64,000 bases of DNA, taken from assembly GCA_003116995.1 (NCBI GenBank), contig BDSL01000003.1, forward strand, positions 2,542,001-2,606,000, given 5' to 3'. A program made the translations under genes and the position numbers. Shown here piece after piece: positions 22,201-31,330 of this stretch. The notes beneath the pieces were generated by a model. That model was not told the DNA's origin, searched no databases, and worked only from the letters and a program-made list of their open reading frames with translations. This DNA is from Yamagishiella unicocca. Lineage: Eukaryota; Chlorophyta; Chlorophyceae; Chlamydomonadales; Volvocaceae. Position 1 is the stretch's first letter. Each line of letters opens with the position of its first letter.

Positions 22201-22609
22201 TGTGGTCGGTGGCGGTAGAGATTCGAAAGGAGGGCTCCTGTGAGGTTTGCAGCTGTCGCGGCTGCCAAGGCAGCCAGGATGCTGAGCCGCCCGCGCCTTG
22301 AGGACTGGCTCCGAGCTGTAAGCTGGAGCCAGGGCTCGGGGGCGGTGAATCGAGGCCCTGCGCATTGTAGATGGCCTCCCAGTCCACGTTATCCAGGTCC
22401 AGGTCGCTGTTTGCTGGGCCCGGCACAGCTTGGTGCTGGCTGGCCTGTTCCAGACCCCTTCCAACACAAGCCAGTAGTTTGTCTGCCTCGCCTAGGCCGC
22501 TGTCCCACGTCGCATCGTTGTCCAGGAGGCCATCAAGCGCATCGAACGCTTCGCCTTCCATAGTTGGGTGCTCGCCTCCAAGCGTGGGTCCCACAGGACA
22601 ATACACCAT
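19280..22609 (-). CDS. Large low-complexity orphan protein, possible regulator
   Basis: A single exon stays open for over 1,100 codons. From the first in-frame ATG after a likely splice acceptor (22609) it encodes 1,109 aa; a second ATG at 22561 would give 1,093. The N-terminus is acidic (MEGEAFDALDGLLDND, then DLDLDNVDWEAIYN), followed by long Pro/Ala/Gly/Ser tracts, two RCTLPCCNP motifs, His/Tyr-rich stretches and a poly-Gln run near the C-terminus. An ordered patch with EEELCEFLSFHADELEDLG sits mid-protein. Acidic plus Gln-rich tracts suggest a transcriptional regulator, but I see no DNA-binding domain, so this is inference only. The opposite strand also has long ORFs (for example 20475-21242), which are shadows of the GC3-rich coding. 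No poly(A) signal was found close downstream. Confidence 0.65.
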   Translation of the reverse strand: MVYCPVGPTLGGEHPTMEGEAFDALDGLLDNDATWDSGLGEADKLLACVGRGLEQASQHQAVPGPANSDLDLDNVDWEAIYNAQGLDSPPPSPGSSLQLGASPQGAGGSASWLPWQPRQLQTSQEPSFRISTATDHTHQPAAPPAVNNNTAASYSDYPVGPSQSPRTQGHAAPNPPSALAPSPPLPPPPPPPPASLSPPQLDRPAPAPAPTGGFPTPGASSATASVAMAATPPAGEEGTGGCYSSCSETAAVATSPAGGGTHDAHSAAGGPGPVLSQSSACGAGDSSDGGSGVAGARGLEQASPQHPRYLPPQLCTAPRHLTAPPAGGSCTVTPTASAAAMTPFASVPPPPPPAPANPRQLARAAAAVAAAAVLGQPPPDLAAMGLLPAGYQYRPPPSRAAATSSWEQQQQQQQDSSQLAPAAVTGGGGSSWGPVCGCGCASAAAGRSRPVRRYHPYMRSRGESSGAAQAPLEQQPCCGMTSSAGAPQRRRSRDAPAVGEEELCEFLSFHADELEDLGRMEVEVPAPGRGREAGEVPAASDVMMATAAARMSSSGGGDAMSELPAPLDASGGEVDDNEQDLRLLREILCARSSGGGGGGCGGGGGRWAPAAWDLRSPPPLPACSSATGGNAAAGQGCREPSGRNAPGYDDGSSAGDGGPGAWCAGPAGRGSGDMAPRPDFATQASTAGDLPPRHSSSAHPAYGGEGQGVYGTSVHPPSGASERPLGWAPGPPPAPALAPLAAPPPPHSGAQNLPAPPPPCSCVECYRAAAAGAQPPSSRVSASYGPPQAAYGPPPLSYPPPSYAPPPPYSAPPAPPRCTLPCCNPPAAPPPPAWSPPRCTLPCCNPVTARSWDGAKQVPAAWEPPPPPRTSLPSASQLHPAHHTSGHLAPVHYNGPPPPGPPSYLAAAYHYHHQHPAAVAALRGRGDLPRHQPAPWAHGGGSLPPVPYILAPRPSLQQQQQHPYHQEPYGLPPRGQNAFGGSPPSAPPPPVPPCVASGCGAGAVLASSQQQQQMVLPPLASAHSSTTPHSQGAPGPSGAFPQHPQQQHGRPAGCSGHRSSSPVYPSFHPTQQQQQQQQQQQQQMQPGPAGGLSGWSPYGTAAQQAAMPY

Positions 22610-22747
22610 ATGCTTACCCACTTGATGCACAGGGCTAGGAAGCGGATACGCGCTGCAACATACTTCTGAGTCGCGTGGCGAGGGGGGTAGCTCGCAGCAA
22701 AGGACGCTTCGGGTGTTGGACGCCCAACAGATGCCTTCACCGTACCT

Positions 22748-22959
22748 GTAGGAATATGACAGCAACTGATGGGTCTCTATGTTCGGGAGAGTTTCTGACC
22801 GATGCGAACAACGCGATTGAGCCGGCGGCTAAACTGACAGAGGATACATACGGATATGGGCCCAACTCTATGCAATAATCCGGTATTATGCCGACGCATT
22901 TAATAATTTTGGCACTGCTGAGGCCTGCATACACGGTTGCGCCCCCCTCCGCTACTTAC
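22748..22959 (-). other. Probable 5'-leader intron of the orphan gene
   Basis: On the minus strand a strong donor (cgc|gtaagtag, from 22959) pairs with an acceptor (attcctacag, ending at 22748). Splicing joins an upstream leader exon to the exon starting at 22747. The upstream frame meets a stop after joining, so the leader is likely untranslated. After the junction a nine-codon upstream ORF (22661-22635) precedes the main start. Confidence 0.5.
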
Positions 22960-23516
22960 GCGAAACGTGCGTGTTGACCAGAGCTGCACTTTCCACCCAA
23001 GCAACCCTTCTTTTAGGACCAGGTGATTTGCAGCTTCCTGTTGAACTTGGTGTGACCTCAGGGGCTCCGCCTCTGCGCAGGTAGGCTGTGCTCGGAGTTG
23101 CGCGCTACAGAACGTTGGGGATTGCCACAATTCGAAGGATCTCGCATAAATGATACAGGGCATGATCACATGCATACGCTATCTCTGCTGCAGCGTGAGC
23201 GTATGCGTTGGTGGGCATATACGAAACAGACCCAACGGGGACCGTACATTAGTAACTTCTAATGGCGACTGGAGGTTACACAAGAAGTTGATATCGCGGA
23301 GCTATGTGGAACATGCATTTGGTGTAAACATTTGTTGCTTCATGCATACGGCACGCTTTCACGTCGCATAATGCTGCGCTTTATTGCCTCAAGGTCATCG
23401 GTTTGAACACGTTGTTGTGATAAACAAACATCGATATTTAAGCCCACAAGTCCTCAAATACCGTAATATAAGTCGGCTGCGCGCGTAAAGTTGGACCACC
23501 ATAAAGGTGACCTGTG
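22960..23516. promoter_or_regulatory. Divergent promoter region: orphan gene (-) and mitochondrial carrier (+)
   Basis: About 550 AT-richer bases separate the two divergent genes and include the leader exon of the orphan gene. No consensus TATA box is evident. An AT stretch aaacatcgatatttaagccc lies about 75 bases before the carrier ATG. Confidence 0.5.
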
Positions 23517-26500
23517 ATGAGCGAGGCCAGCAACGCGACCGTGGAGCGCCAGCAGAACGGGGTTCCTGCTTCAAATAGGAGCCAATATGTATTTCTTAGC
23601 GGAGCGCTTTCTGGGGTAAGATCCTTGCGCAAGTTTGCCCTGAAAACCCTTGGAAGCGAATTGGCCTCAAACAATCGACGAGCTTAGCCTGATGTCCAGA
23701 AAAGCTCCCTATCGCCTCCTGCTTACGAACCGCGCGCTGGACGCAGATCGTCGAGGGTCTCAGCATTCAGCCGCTCGAGCTTTTGAAAACACGGTAAGTT
23801 GAACTGGACCCAAACTACAGATGCACAGAGCTCGTTTCTCAGTTGGTCCAGAAGCGGCTAAGGGTGCAAAAAGGCGGGGTTTCGTCTCCTTCGGACGGTG
23901 GACCGGGCATGCGATGCACCTATACGTGCCAGATTTAGCTCAGGGCTAGCGTTGGATTGCTCACAGGTTGTACGGTGGCCCAGTTAGCGCGTGACCACCT
24001 GGAGCGGTGCGAGGGGCAGCCAGGGGGCCTGACCCGGTGGCTGGGGCAGCCAGGGGGGCCTGACTCGGTGGCTGGGGCAGCCGGGGGGCCTGACTCGGTG
24101 GCTGGGGCAGCCAGGGGGGCCTGACCCGGTGGCTGGGGCAGCCAGGGGGTCTGACTCGGTGGCTGGGGCAGCCGGGGGGGCCTGACCCGGTGGCTGGGGC
24201 AGCCAGGGGGGCCTGACCCGGTGGCTGGGGCAGCCGGGGGGGCCTGACCCGGTGGCTGGGGCAGCCAGGGGGCCTGACTCGGTGGCTGGGGCAGCCAGGG
24301 GGCCTGACTCGGTGGCTGGGGCAGCCAGGGGGCCTGACCCGGTGGCTGGGGCAGCCAGGGGGGTCTGACTCGGTGGCCGGGGGGCCTGACTCGGTGGCTG
24401 GGGCAGCCAGGGGGGCCTGACCCGGTGGCTGGGGCAGCCAGGGGGCCTGACTCGGTGGCTGGGGCAGCCGGGGGGCCTGACTCGGTGGCTGGGGCAGCCA
24501 GGGGGGCCTGACCCGGTGGCTGGGGCAGCCAGGGGGGCCTGACCCGGTGGCTGGGGCAGCCAGGGGGCCTGACTCGGTGGCTGGGGCAGCCAGGGGGCCT
24601 GACTCGGTGGCTGGGGCCAGGGGGGCCTGAGCCCCTGACCCGGTGGCTGGGGCAGCCAGGGGGCCTGACTGACTCGGTGGCTGGGGCAGCCAGGGGGGCC
24701 TGACTCGGTGGCTGGGGCAGCCGGGGGGCTGACTCGGTGGCTGGGCAGCCAGGGGGCCTGACCGGTGGCTGGGGCAGCCGGGGGCCTGACCGGTGGCTGG
24801 GGCAGCCAGGGGGCCTGACTCGGTGGCTGGGCAGCCAGGGGGCCTGACCGGTGGCTGGGGCAGCCAGGGGGCCTGACCCGGTGGCTGGGGCAGCCAGGGG
24901 GGGCCTGAGCTGGGGCAGCCAGGGGGCCTGACTCGGTGGCTGGGGCAGCCAGGGGGCCTGACTCGGTGGCTGGGGCAGCCAGGGGGCCTGACTCGGTGGC
25001 TGGGGCAGCCAGGGGGGCCTGACCCGGTGGCTGGGGCAGCCAGGGGGGCCTGACCCGGTGGCTGGGGCAGCCGGGGGGCCTGACTCGGTGGCTGGGGCAG
25101 CCAGGGGGCCTGACTCGGTGGCTGGGGCAGCCAGGGGGGCCTGACTCGGTGGCTGGGGCAGCCAGGGGGCCTGACTCGGTGGCTGGGGCAGCCAGGGGGC
25201 CTGACTCGGTGGCTGGGGCAGCCAGTGGGCCTGACTCGGTGGCTGGGGCAGCCAGGGGGCCTGACTCGGTGGCTGGGGCAGCCAGGGGGGCCGCGAACCA
25301 AGCGCAAATGGGGGTTGCTATACGGCGCGATGCGTGACACATGTCCGGGGGCTTCGGGAGCGCGGGGCAGCACAGGACGCGTCATTGCACAAGGCATGTC
25401 ACCGCGTCCGGGAAACAAACCCCGCGTGAGGATTGTAACATGGTCTTGTGTCCACCCAGGGTGGCCGTCAGACCTCTCCACGAGGGCCTTGTGTCCGACC
25501 AGGGTGGCTGTCAGACCTCTCCACGAGGGCCTTGTGTCCGACCAGGGTGGCTGCCAGACCTCTCCACGAGGGCCTTGTGTCCACCAAGGGTGGCCGTCAG
25601 ACCTCTCCACGAGGGCCTTGTGTCCGACCAGGGTGGCTGTCAGACCTCTCCACGAGGGCCTTGTGTCCGACCAGGGTGGCCGGCAGACCTCTCCACGAGG
25701 GCCTTGTGTCGAACCAGGGTGGCTGCCAGACCTCTCCACGAGGGCCTTGTGTCCAACCAGGGTGGCTGTCAGACCTCTCCACGAGGGCCTTGTGTCGAAC
25801 CAGGGTGGCTGTCAGACCGATCCTCGCTCCCCAAGGCGAGGGACCTCATTGGGAGGCCGCAGCTCTTAGCCCTCGCCACTCACAACTCACCTCCCGCTCA
25901 AATGCCGCGATGTTTCGGGGCAGTAGGGGGAGGGCGGAGGGAACTCACCACATCTGGGAGGGGCCGGTCACACGACATAACCGGGTCAGGGACGGGTGGC
26001 ATAAAGACCGGTTACACAACATGGCGTATTATAGCTGGCGCATTGAATTCGGACACATAGTTGTGGGCGCATGCTGGAGCAGTTAGATTGGCTATCGAGA
26101 AACCTGTGTTTGCTTCCATTCCCTCGGAGGAGCTGGGGAGGGGCAGGGAGCTGGGGAGGGGCAGGGAGCTGGGGAGGGGCGGGGAGCTGGGGAGGGGCGG
26201 GGAGCTGGGAAGGGCAGGGAACTGGGGAGGGGCGGGGAACTGGGGAGGGCGCACTCGAGGTGGGCAAAAACGGACGGAGTAGTGCTGAGGCGCGCCCCCG
26301 GGTAGGCCTCCCCAGCCCCCTGCCCCTCCCCAGCCCCCTGCCCCTCCCCAGGGAAAAGAGACAGCCGCGCCCTGAGGCTGTGGTGGTTCCAGGAAGCGAC
26401 CAGTGTCCACGCACCCACCCACCCACCGTGCCGCGCTGTCCGCTCTCCCATCGCTCACCACCTCCCCCAGTTCTCCAGCTAGCGCCCAAAACCAACCGGT

Positions 26501-29500
26501 TCCACGAAACGTTTCCTTGCGTCGCGCGGGGTCCTCGCTTCCTGTCGTCTCGCCGTAGCCGATTTAGCTTAGCCGCCGAAGGTCAACCTACGACCTTCGG
26601 CTTTCGTATCCCCAACCCAGTTCTCCAGCATGCATCTCAAAACGTCTGTTCTAAACCGTTTTTTCTGGCACCCACGGGTCTTCCTCGAACCACCCGGCGG
26701 TCCCCAGCCCACCGCGGCCCGTCCTCCTGTCGGGGAGGAAGTCGTATTTCGGCCTCCTCCCCCCCTCCCTCCCTCCTCTCCGCTTACTAGTAACCAACAG
26801 CCCCCAGAAGGGGTGGACTTCCCAGAACGGTGAACGTAAGAGGATGCCTTCCATCCCCCCTCCCCCCCAACGGTATGGCCGTTGGCGGGCATCTGTTCTG
26901 GTGCCGCCGGCCCCTGCCAGGAGGGGTTGGGTCCCGGCAAGGGGGGGTACGGTACCTTCGCCCTCCTAAGCAGGCCCCCTAGAGCATTCATGGCCGCAGC
27001 CACCGATCGCCCGAAGTGTCAATCCATAGTCAGGAGCTCCGCCATGGCCACCACGGGCCCCCCCACACATACACACACACCACCAAGCTACGGGCCCCCC
27101 CCCACACGCATCGTACCGCGCTGCCCGGCAAGGGGGCGCACGGGAGCGAGTGTGTGGTGTACTGAGCTGGCCGGTCTGAGTTGACCGGCCTGCCTTGACC
27201 GGTCTTAGTTGACCGGTCTTAGTTGACCGGCCTGCGTTGACCGGTCTGCGTTGACCGGTCTGAGTTGACCGGTCTGCGTTGACCGGTAGTACATTGGTAG
27301 TTAGGACGAACGAGGAAGGACGGAGAGGAAAGACGAGTCGGAGGAACAGAGCCGGCTGTCGCCCGCAGCAGCGCGGGTGGTGCTGACACGCAGGCGGGTG
27401 GACATGACGGGCGGGTGGCGAAGTGTTCAGGCAGCTAGCTCCAAACCCAAACCTCCCTCCGGCGCCGCCACTGGCAGGGGCCAACCCCACCTACCCCCAC
27501 CCCCTGTGTCGCAGCTTCCAGATCAACCCCACCTACCCCCACCCCTGTGTCGCAGCTTCCAGATCAACCCGGGGGAGCCGCTGCGGCTGGGGCCCACCGT
27601 GCGGGAGATCCTCCGCGAGGGCGGTGTGCTGCAATTCTACCGGGGGGGCCTGCCGGAGATCGTAGGTGTGTTTGGGCGGGTTTCGAGGGAGATCCGTGTT
27701 TGGGGGGAGGGGGGTGCAAAAAAGAGCCGGGATAGGGGGTTGCAAGGATAGGGGGGGGGGGATGGCGTAAAAACCGGTTACACGCCATGGGCAGGATAGC
27801 TGGCGCATTGGCTTAGGACACATAGTTGTGGGCGCATGCTGGAGCACTTCGATTGACTACCGAGCTAACCTGTGGGGGCGGCCCGTCATCGGCCGTTTAC
27901 AGGAAAGGAAACAAATGAATGTGTGGTAACGTGCGGCGAGTAAGACGGAGAACCGGGTTGGTGGAATGGGGCATGGGGGGGCACGGGGGTTTGAGAAAAA
28001 CACGTGTCACCCCACCCCCCCCGGCCCCTCCTGCCAGGCCTCCATCGCCCCCTCCTCCCGCCCCCTAAACGGGTCCGACGACCATGCGCCAACTATCCTG
28101 TCCCGTTGCGTAAAACGGTTTTTATACACCCCCTTAAACGGTTTTTACGCCCCTTCGCCCCTCCTGCCAGGCCTTATCCCCCGAGCCACCGCCGCGCTCT
28201 CCACCCTGGAGTTCACACGGCGGGAGCTGCAGCGGGCCAACGGCGGACAGCTGAGCGCCGCTGGGGGCTTCCTCAGCGGCGCCATGAGCGGCGTGTCGGA
28301 GGGGGTGGCCTTCGCGCCCTTCCAGGTCATCAAGGTGGGTCCAGGGAGGGGGTCAGGGAGGAAATCCGGATGGCCCGGAGGCGTGGAGAGGAGACCCGTG
28401 GGTCTACACGTGTACTACGCGTACTACATGTACTACACGTACCTCTTTTTGACAGACGTGAAACCCGGTTAGGAGAAAACCGCTGGCCGGGCGTGGGGCG
28501 GGGAAGGCGGCATACAGAGCGGTTACACGACATGGGTACAATAGCTGGCGCATTGTCTTCGGGCACATAGCTGCAGGCGCATGCTGGAGCACTTTGTGTT
28601 GACGACCAAGAAACCTGCGTTTGTTTGCTTTCCGTTTAAAGGAGGGGGAACAAGCGAACGTGCGGTAGCGTGCGAAGCGTAAGATGGCGAACCGGGCTGG
28701 AGGAATGAGACATGGTGAGGCGAGGCGCGGTGCAGCCCGTCTCCGTTTCCTCCCCAGCCCGGATACAGACCGTTACCATGAAGACGAGATACGCTACCAG
28801 GCACCACCGGCGACTTCCGTTCCCGTCATGTGGCTCGAACCGCGCCGCCTTGCTGTTGAGAAACCGCGGTGACAGCAGGAATCGCAACCGCAAGCGCACA
28901 GCGGCAAATCAAACGTGCGGGACATGCAAAATGGCACTCCTGGGTGCAGCCGGGTGCACCCCGTGGGGGAGGGTGAACCCCGTGGGGGAGGGGGAGGGGA
29001 AGCAACCTGTGATCGACATAGCCGAGGAGGTTAGTCCTGGTTCGCGAGGGCAGGGGGGTGAGGACGGCTCAATCGTGAGCGCGGTGTGTGGATGTGGCAG
29101 TGAGTCACGAAATTACGCAATCACGCAATCACGGAATCACCGACTGGCTGGCTGGCTGACTGGCTGACTAGTAAGCACCGCCTCCGAAACCCGCAGGTGC
29201 GGCTGATGGCCAAGGAGCACCTGGGACGCTACCGGAACAGCTGGGACTGCCTGTCCAAGGTACACACCGAGTGGTTGGGTGGTTGGGTGGTTAATTGGGC
29301 GGAATCAGGGAAAACGGTGGGGGCGGGGCTGTGTGTGTGTGTGTTTTTCTTTCCTTACGAGACACGTTCGCAGGGAGGGCGGGCTCCGTCGGACGCTATG
29401 CTGGACACCACCCGGGGAGTAGAGATGGAGCGCGTGTAGTTAGTTAGGTAGTTAGTTAATAGGGAAAAAACGAACAATCCTGGCGGCATTAAAAGTCCCC

Positions 29501-31330
29501 GGGGAAATGGGGATTTTGGCATGAAATCCGTGGGCCGGCACGTGCGGGGTAAGTTCATGGGGCGGGGACAGGACCAGATTTAGCAGCAGACAGAAGTCGC
29601 ACCCGCACCTTCCCTGGTTGCGCCCGGCCCCACCTGCTGCCTGCTCACCACTGACACATCTCCCGCCCCACCCGCTGCCGCCCGGTCTTCCGCCTCACCC
29701 CATTGCCTCACCCCACTGCCTCACCCCACCGCCTCACCCCATCTCACCCCACTGCCTCACCCCACTGCCTCACCCCACTGCCTCACCCCACCGCCTCACC
29801 CCACCTCACCCCACTGCCTCACCCCACTGCCTCACCCCACGGGTCTCCCTCGAACCCCACTGCCTCACTCCCACACGGGTTTTCCTCGCAAACCCCCCTC
29901 CCCCAGGTGGTGCGGCAGGAGGGGCTGCTCGCTCTGGCCACCGGGCTAGGCCCAACCCTCTGGCGCAACTGCGTGTGGAACTCCCTCTACTACGGCACCA
30001 TGCACCAGCTGGAGGACTCCAGGGGGGGCCAGGGGCTGCTGGCGCCCATTGACAACCCGATGCTGGCGGCGGCGAGGTGTGGGGGGGAGAGAGACTGGGG
30101 GACGGGTTTCGAGGGGCAAGGGTCCTGGTTTCGGAGCGGGAGGAGAAGGGGTGGCGTCGTTTTGGAGGGCAACGGTCCTGGTTTCGGAGGGCAAGGACCC
30201 TGGTTTCGGAGCGGGAGGAGAAGGGGTGGGGTCTTGGAGGGCAACGGTCCTGGTTTCGGAGGGCAAGGATCCTGGTTTCGGAGAGACAGCGGGCACGGCC
30301 CCTTCCGCTCAGCACCTGCCTTCCAGCGCTCGGTGTCGTCACAATATGCTTGCGCCTTGTCTACGGTGTAAGGGGGTACGGCGGGGAGGTGGGGGTCGTG
30401 CCGCCGCTCAAGAGCAGGCGCTGGGCGTTTGTTTGTGTTTGCACTCTCACACTGGCGCACAGGTCCAGGGTGCACCGGCCGCGCGTCTGGCCAGTTGGGG
30501 TTTGTGCGTTGTTCCTTGTGGGTTGGGAGTTGGGTACCAGCTGGCCAGGGCCTCACCTGGCTTGGACCACCCTACCCGCCCACTGGACCCCTCCCTGAAC
30601 CCCTCCCTGGACCGCTCCCGTCTCAACCTGAGGCACTAGCCTGCACGGCCTGCCGCATTCCAACTGGTCGCGACCCCCCTGGCTCTGACTCGTCCCGCCC
30701 CCTCCCCCCCCCCGTCCCTGTCGCGTAACCGCTTTTGCGCCACCCCTCCGGCGCGCCGCCACGTCATCAGGACTATCGTGGTGGGTACGGCGGTGGGCGT
30801 CGTGGCCACCTGCTTCAACGCGCCCTTTGGTGAGTCTGCAGCTTGGGTCGGGTCGATGGCCACCGTCAGGAGCAGGAGCAGGGGCAGGGGCAGAGCCAGG
30901 ATAAAAAACAATTTCGGTCCTCCCTCCCTGCCGCCTTTCCCCCTTATCGCGCTCCAACCCCGCCCCACCCGCCCCGTCCCACCTGTTCTAAACGGTTTTC
31001 CTTTCGTACACGCGTTTCCCTTGCAACCCGCCCGCCCCAACCCGCCTCGTTTTTCGCGTGTGTCGATTCATCTTGTTTCTACGCTGCCCCAACCTCCTCC
31101 ACGACCCGCCAGACGTGGTCAAGAGCCGCTTCCAGGCCCTCCTGCCGGCGGACCGCCTGGCTCGCGGCTACCGCTTCACCCTGCCCACCCTGGCTGCCAT
31201 CGCGGCCGCGGAGGGGCCAGCAGCGCTGTACAAGGGCTTCGTGCCAAAGGCGCTCCGGCTGGGTCTGGGTCAAACCATTGGGCTCATGGTGTTCCAAAAA
31301 AGCCTGGCGATGTTCGGCGCTAAGGGGTGA
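23517..31330 (+). CDS. Mitochondrial carrier family protein, 2-oxodicarboxylate carrier-like
   Basis: Exons 23517-23615, 23747-23793, 27556-27665, 28171-28334, 29197-29259, 29907-30076, 30771-30829 and 31113-31330 total 930 nt (309 aa), the normal length for this family, with all junctions in phase. Three repeats carry the PX[DE]XX[KR] signature: P42LELLK47, P135FQVIK140 and P236FDVVK241. The second has Gln137 where an acidic residue is usual. The block PTLWRNCVWNSLYYG in repeat 2 resembles the 2-oxodicarboxylate (2-oxoadipate/2-oxoglutarate) carriers, which exchange dicarboxylates across the inner mitochondrial membrane. The transport substrate is inferred from that block only; a tricarboxylate or other organic-acid carrier is the alternative. 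Intron 2 (3.76 kb) is filled with minisatellites and dispersed elements. Confidence 0.85.
24010..25292. repeat. 30-bp minisatellite, about 43 copies
   Basis: The unit is ggggcagccagggggcctga plus ctcggtggct, 29-31 bp, with scattered G-tract length changes and a few truncated units near 24600-24910. It lies wholly in carrier intron 2. It keeps a minus-strand frame open for hundreds of codons, which is an artefact. Confidence 0.95.
25443..25830. repeat. 43-bp minisatellite, about nine copies
   Basis: The unit is agggtggctgtcagacctct plus ccacgagggccttgtgtccgacc. It lies 150 bases after the 30-bp array, in the same carrier intron, and is unrelated in sequence. Confidence 0.95.
26460..26695 (-). 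repeat. Dispersed element family B, full copy
   Basis: This copy is nearly identical to 60812-61028 and inverted relative to 10590-10815. Its ends carry cagttctccagctagcgccc and gcatccacgggtcttcctcg-type sequence, and its core holds the ccgaaggtc palindrome. It lies in carrier intron 2. Confidence 0.8.
27175..27290. repeat. 14-bp tandem repeat (ttgaccggtctgag)n
   Basis: About eight imperfect copies, alternating ctgcg, ctgag and cttag spacers, in carrier intron 2. Confidence 0.9.
27485..27570 (+). repeat. 41-bp duplication spanning a splice acceptor
   Basis: The acceptor of carrier exon 3 and its first 13 bases (tgtgtcgcag|cttccagatcaac) occur twice, 41 bases apart. Only the downstream acceptor (27555) keeps the reading frame; use of the upstream one (27514) shifts it. 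Confidence 0.85.
27765..27985 (+). repeat. Dispersed element family C, partial copy
   Basis: It begins gcgtaaaaaccggttacacg and proceeds through ggcgcatgctggagcacttc to gaatgtgtggtaacgtgcg. It lies in carrier intron 3. Confidence 0.75.
28505..28935 (+). repeat. Dispersed element family C, long copy
   Basis: About 430 bases matching 14265-14715 in inverse orientation, including the gcgaacgtgcggtagcgtgc segment and a distal block with cggatacagaccgttacc. It lies in carrier intron 4. Confidence 0.75.
29693..29850. repeat. Tandem repeat (cactgcctcacccc)n
   Basis: About ten imperfect 13-14-bp units lie in carrier intron 5, followed by two cccacgggtyt modules. Confidence 0.85.
30100..30290. repeat. 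Interspersed G-rich repeat (cctggtttcggagcgggagg)
   Basis: Three to four copies of ggtcctggtttcggagggca/gcgggaggagaaggggtgg arranged as a higher-order repeat of about 60 bases in carrier intron 6. Confidence 0.8.

Noticed and set aside
23961..25739. Minus-strand ORF of 592 codons rich in CPSHRVRPPG-type repeats, and a second of 452 codons in another frame
   Set aside because: Both are read-through of the 30-bp minisatellite in carrier intron 2; they change frame with each G-tract length change and have no unique sequence.
26882..26950. Segment reading LAGICSGAAGPC as the first carrier exon
   Set aside because: It resembles a carrier N-terminus by chance; exons at 23517 and 23747 supply the true first helix and the PLELLKTR signature in phase.
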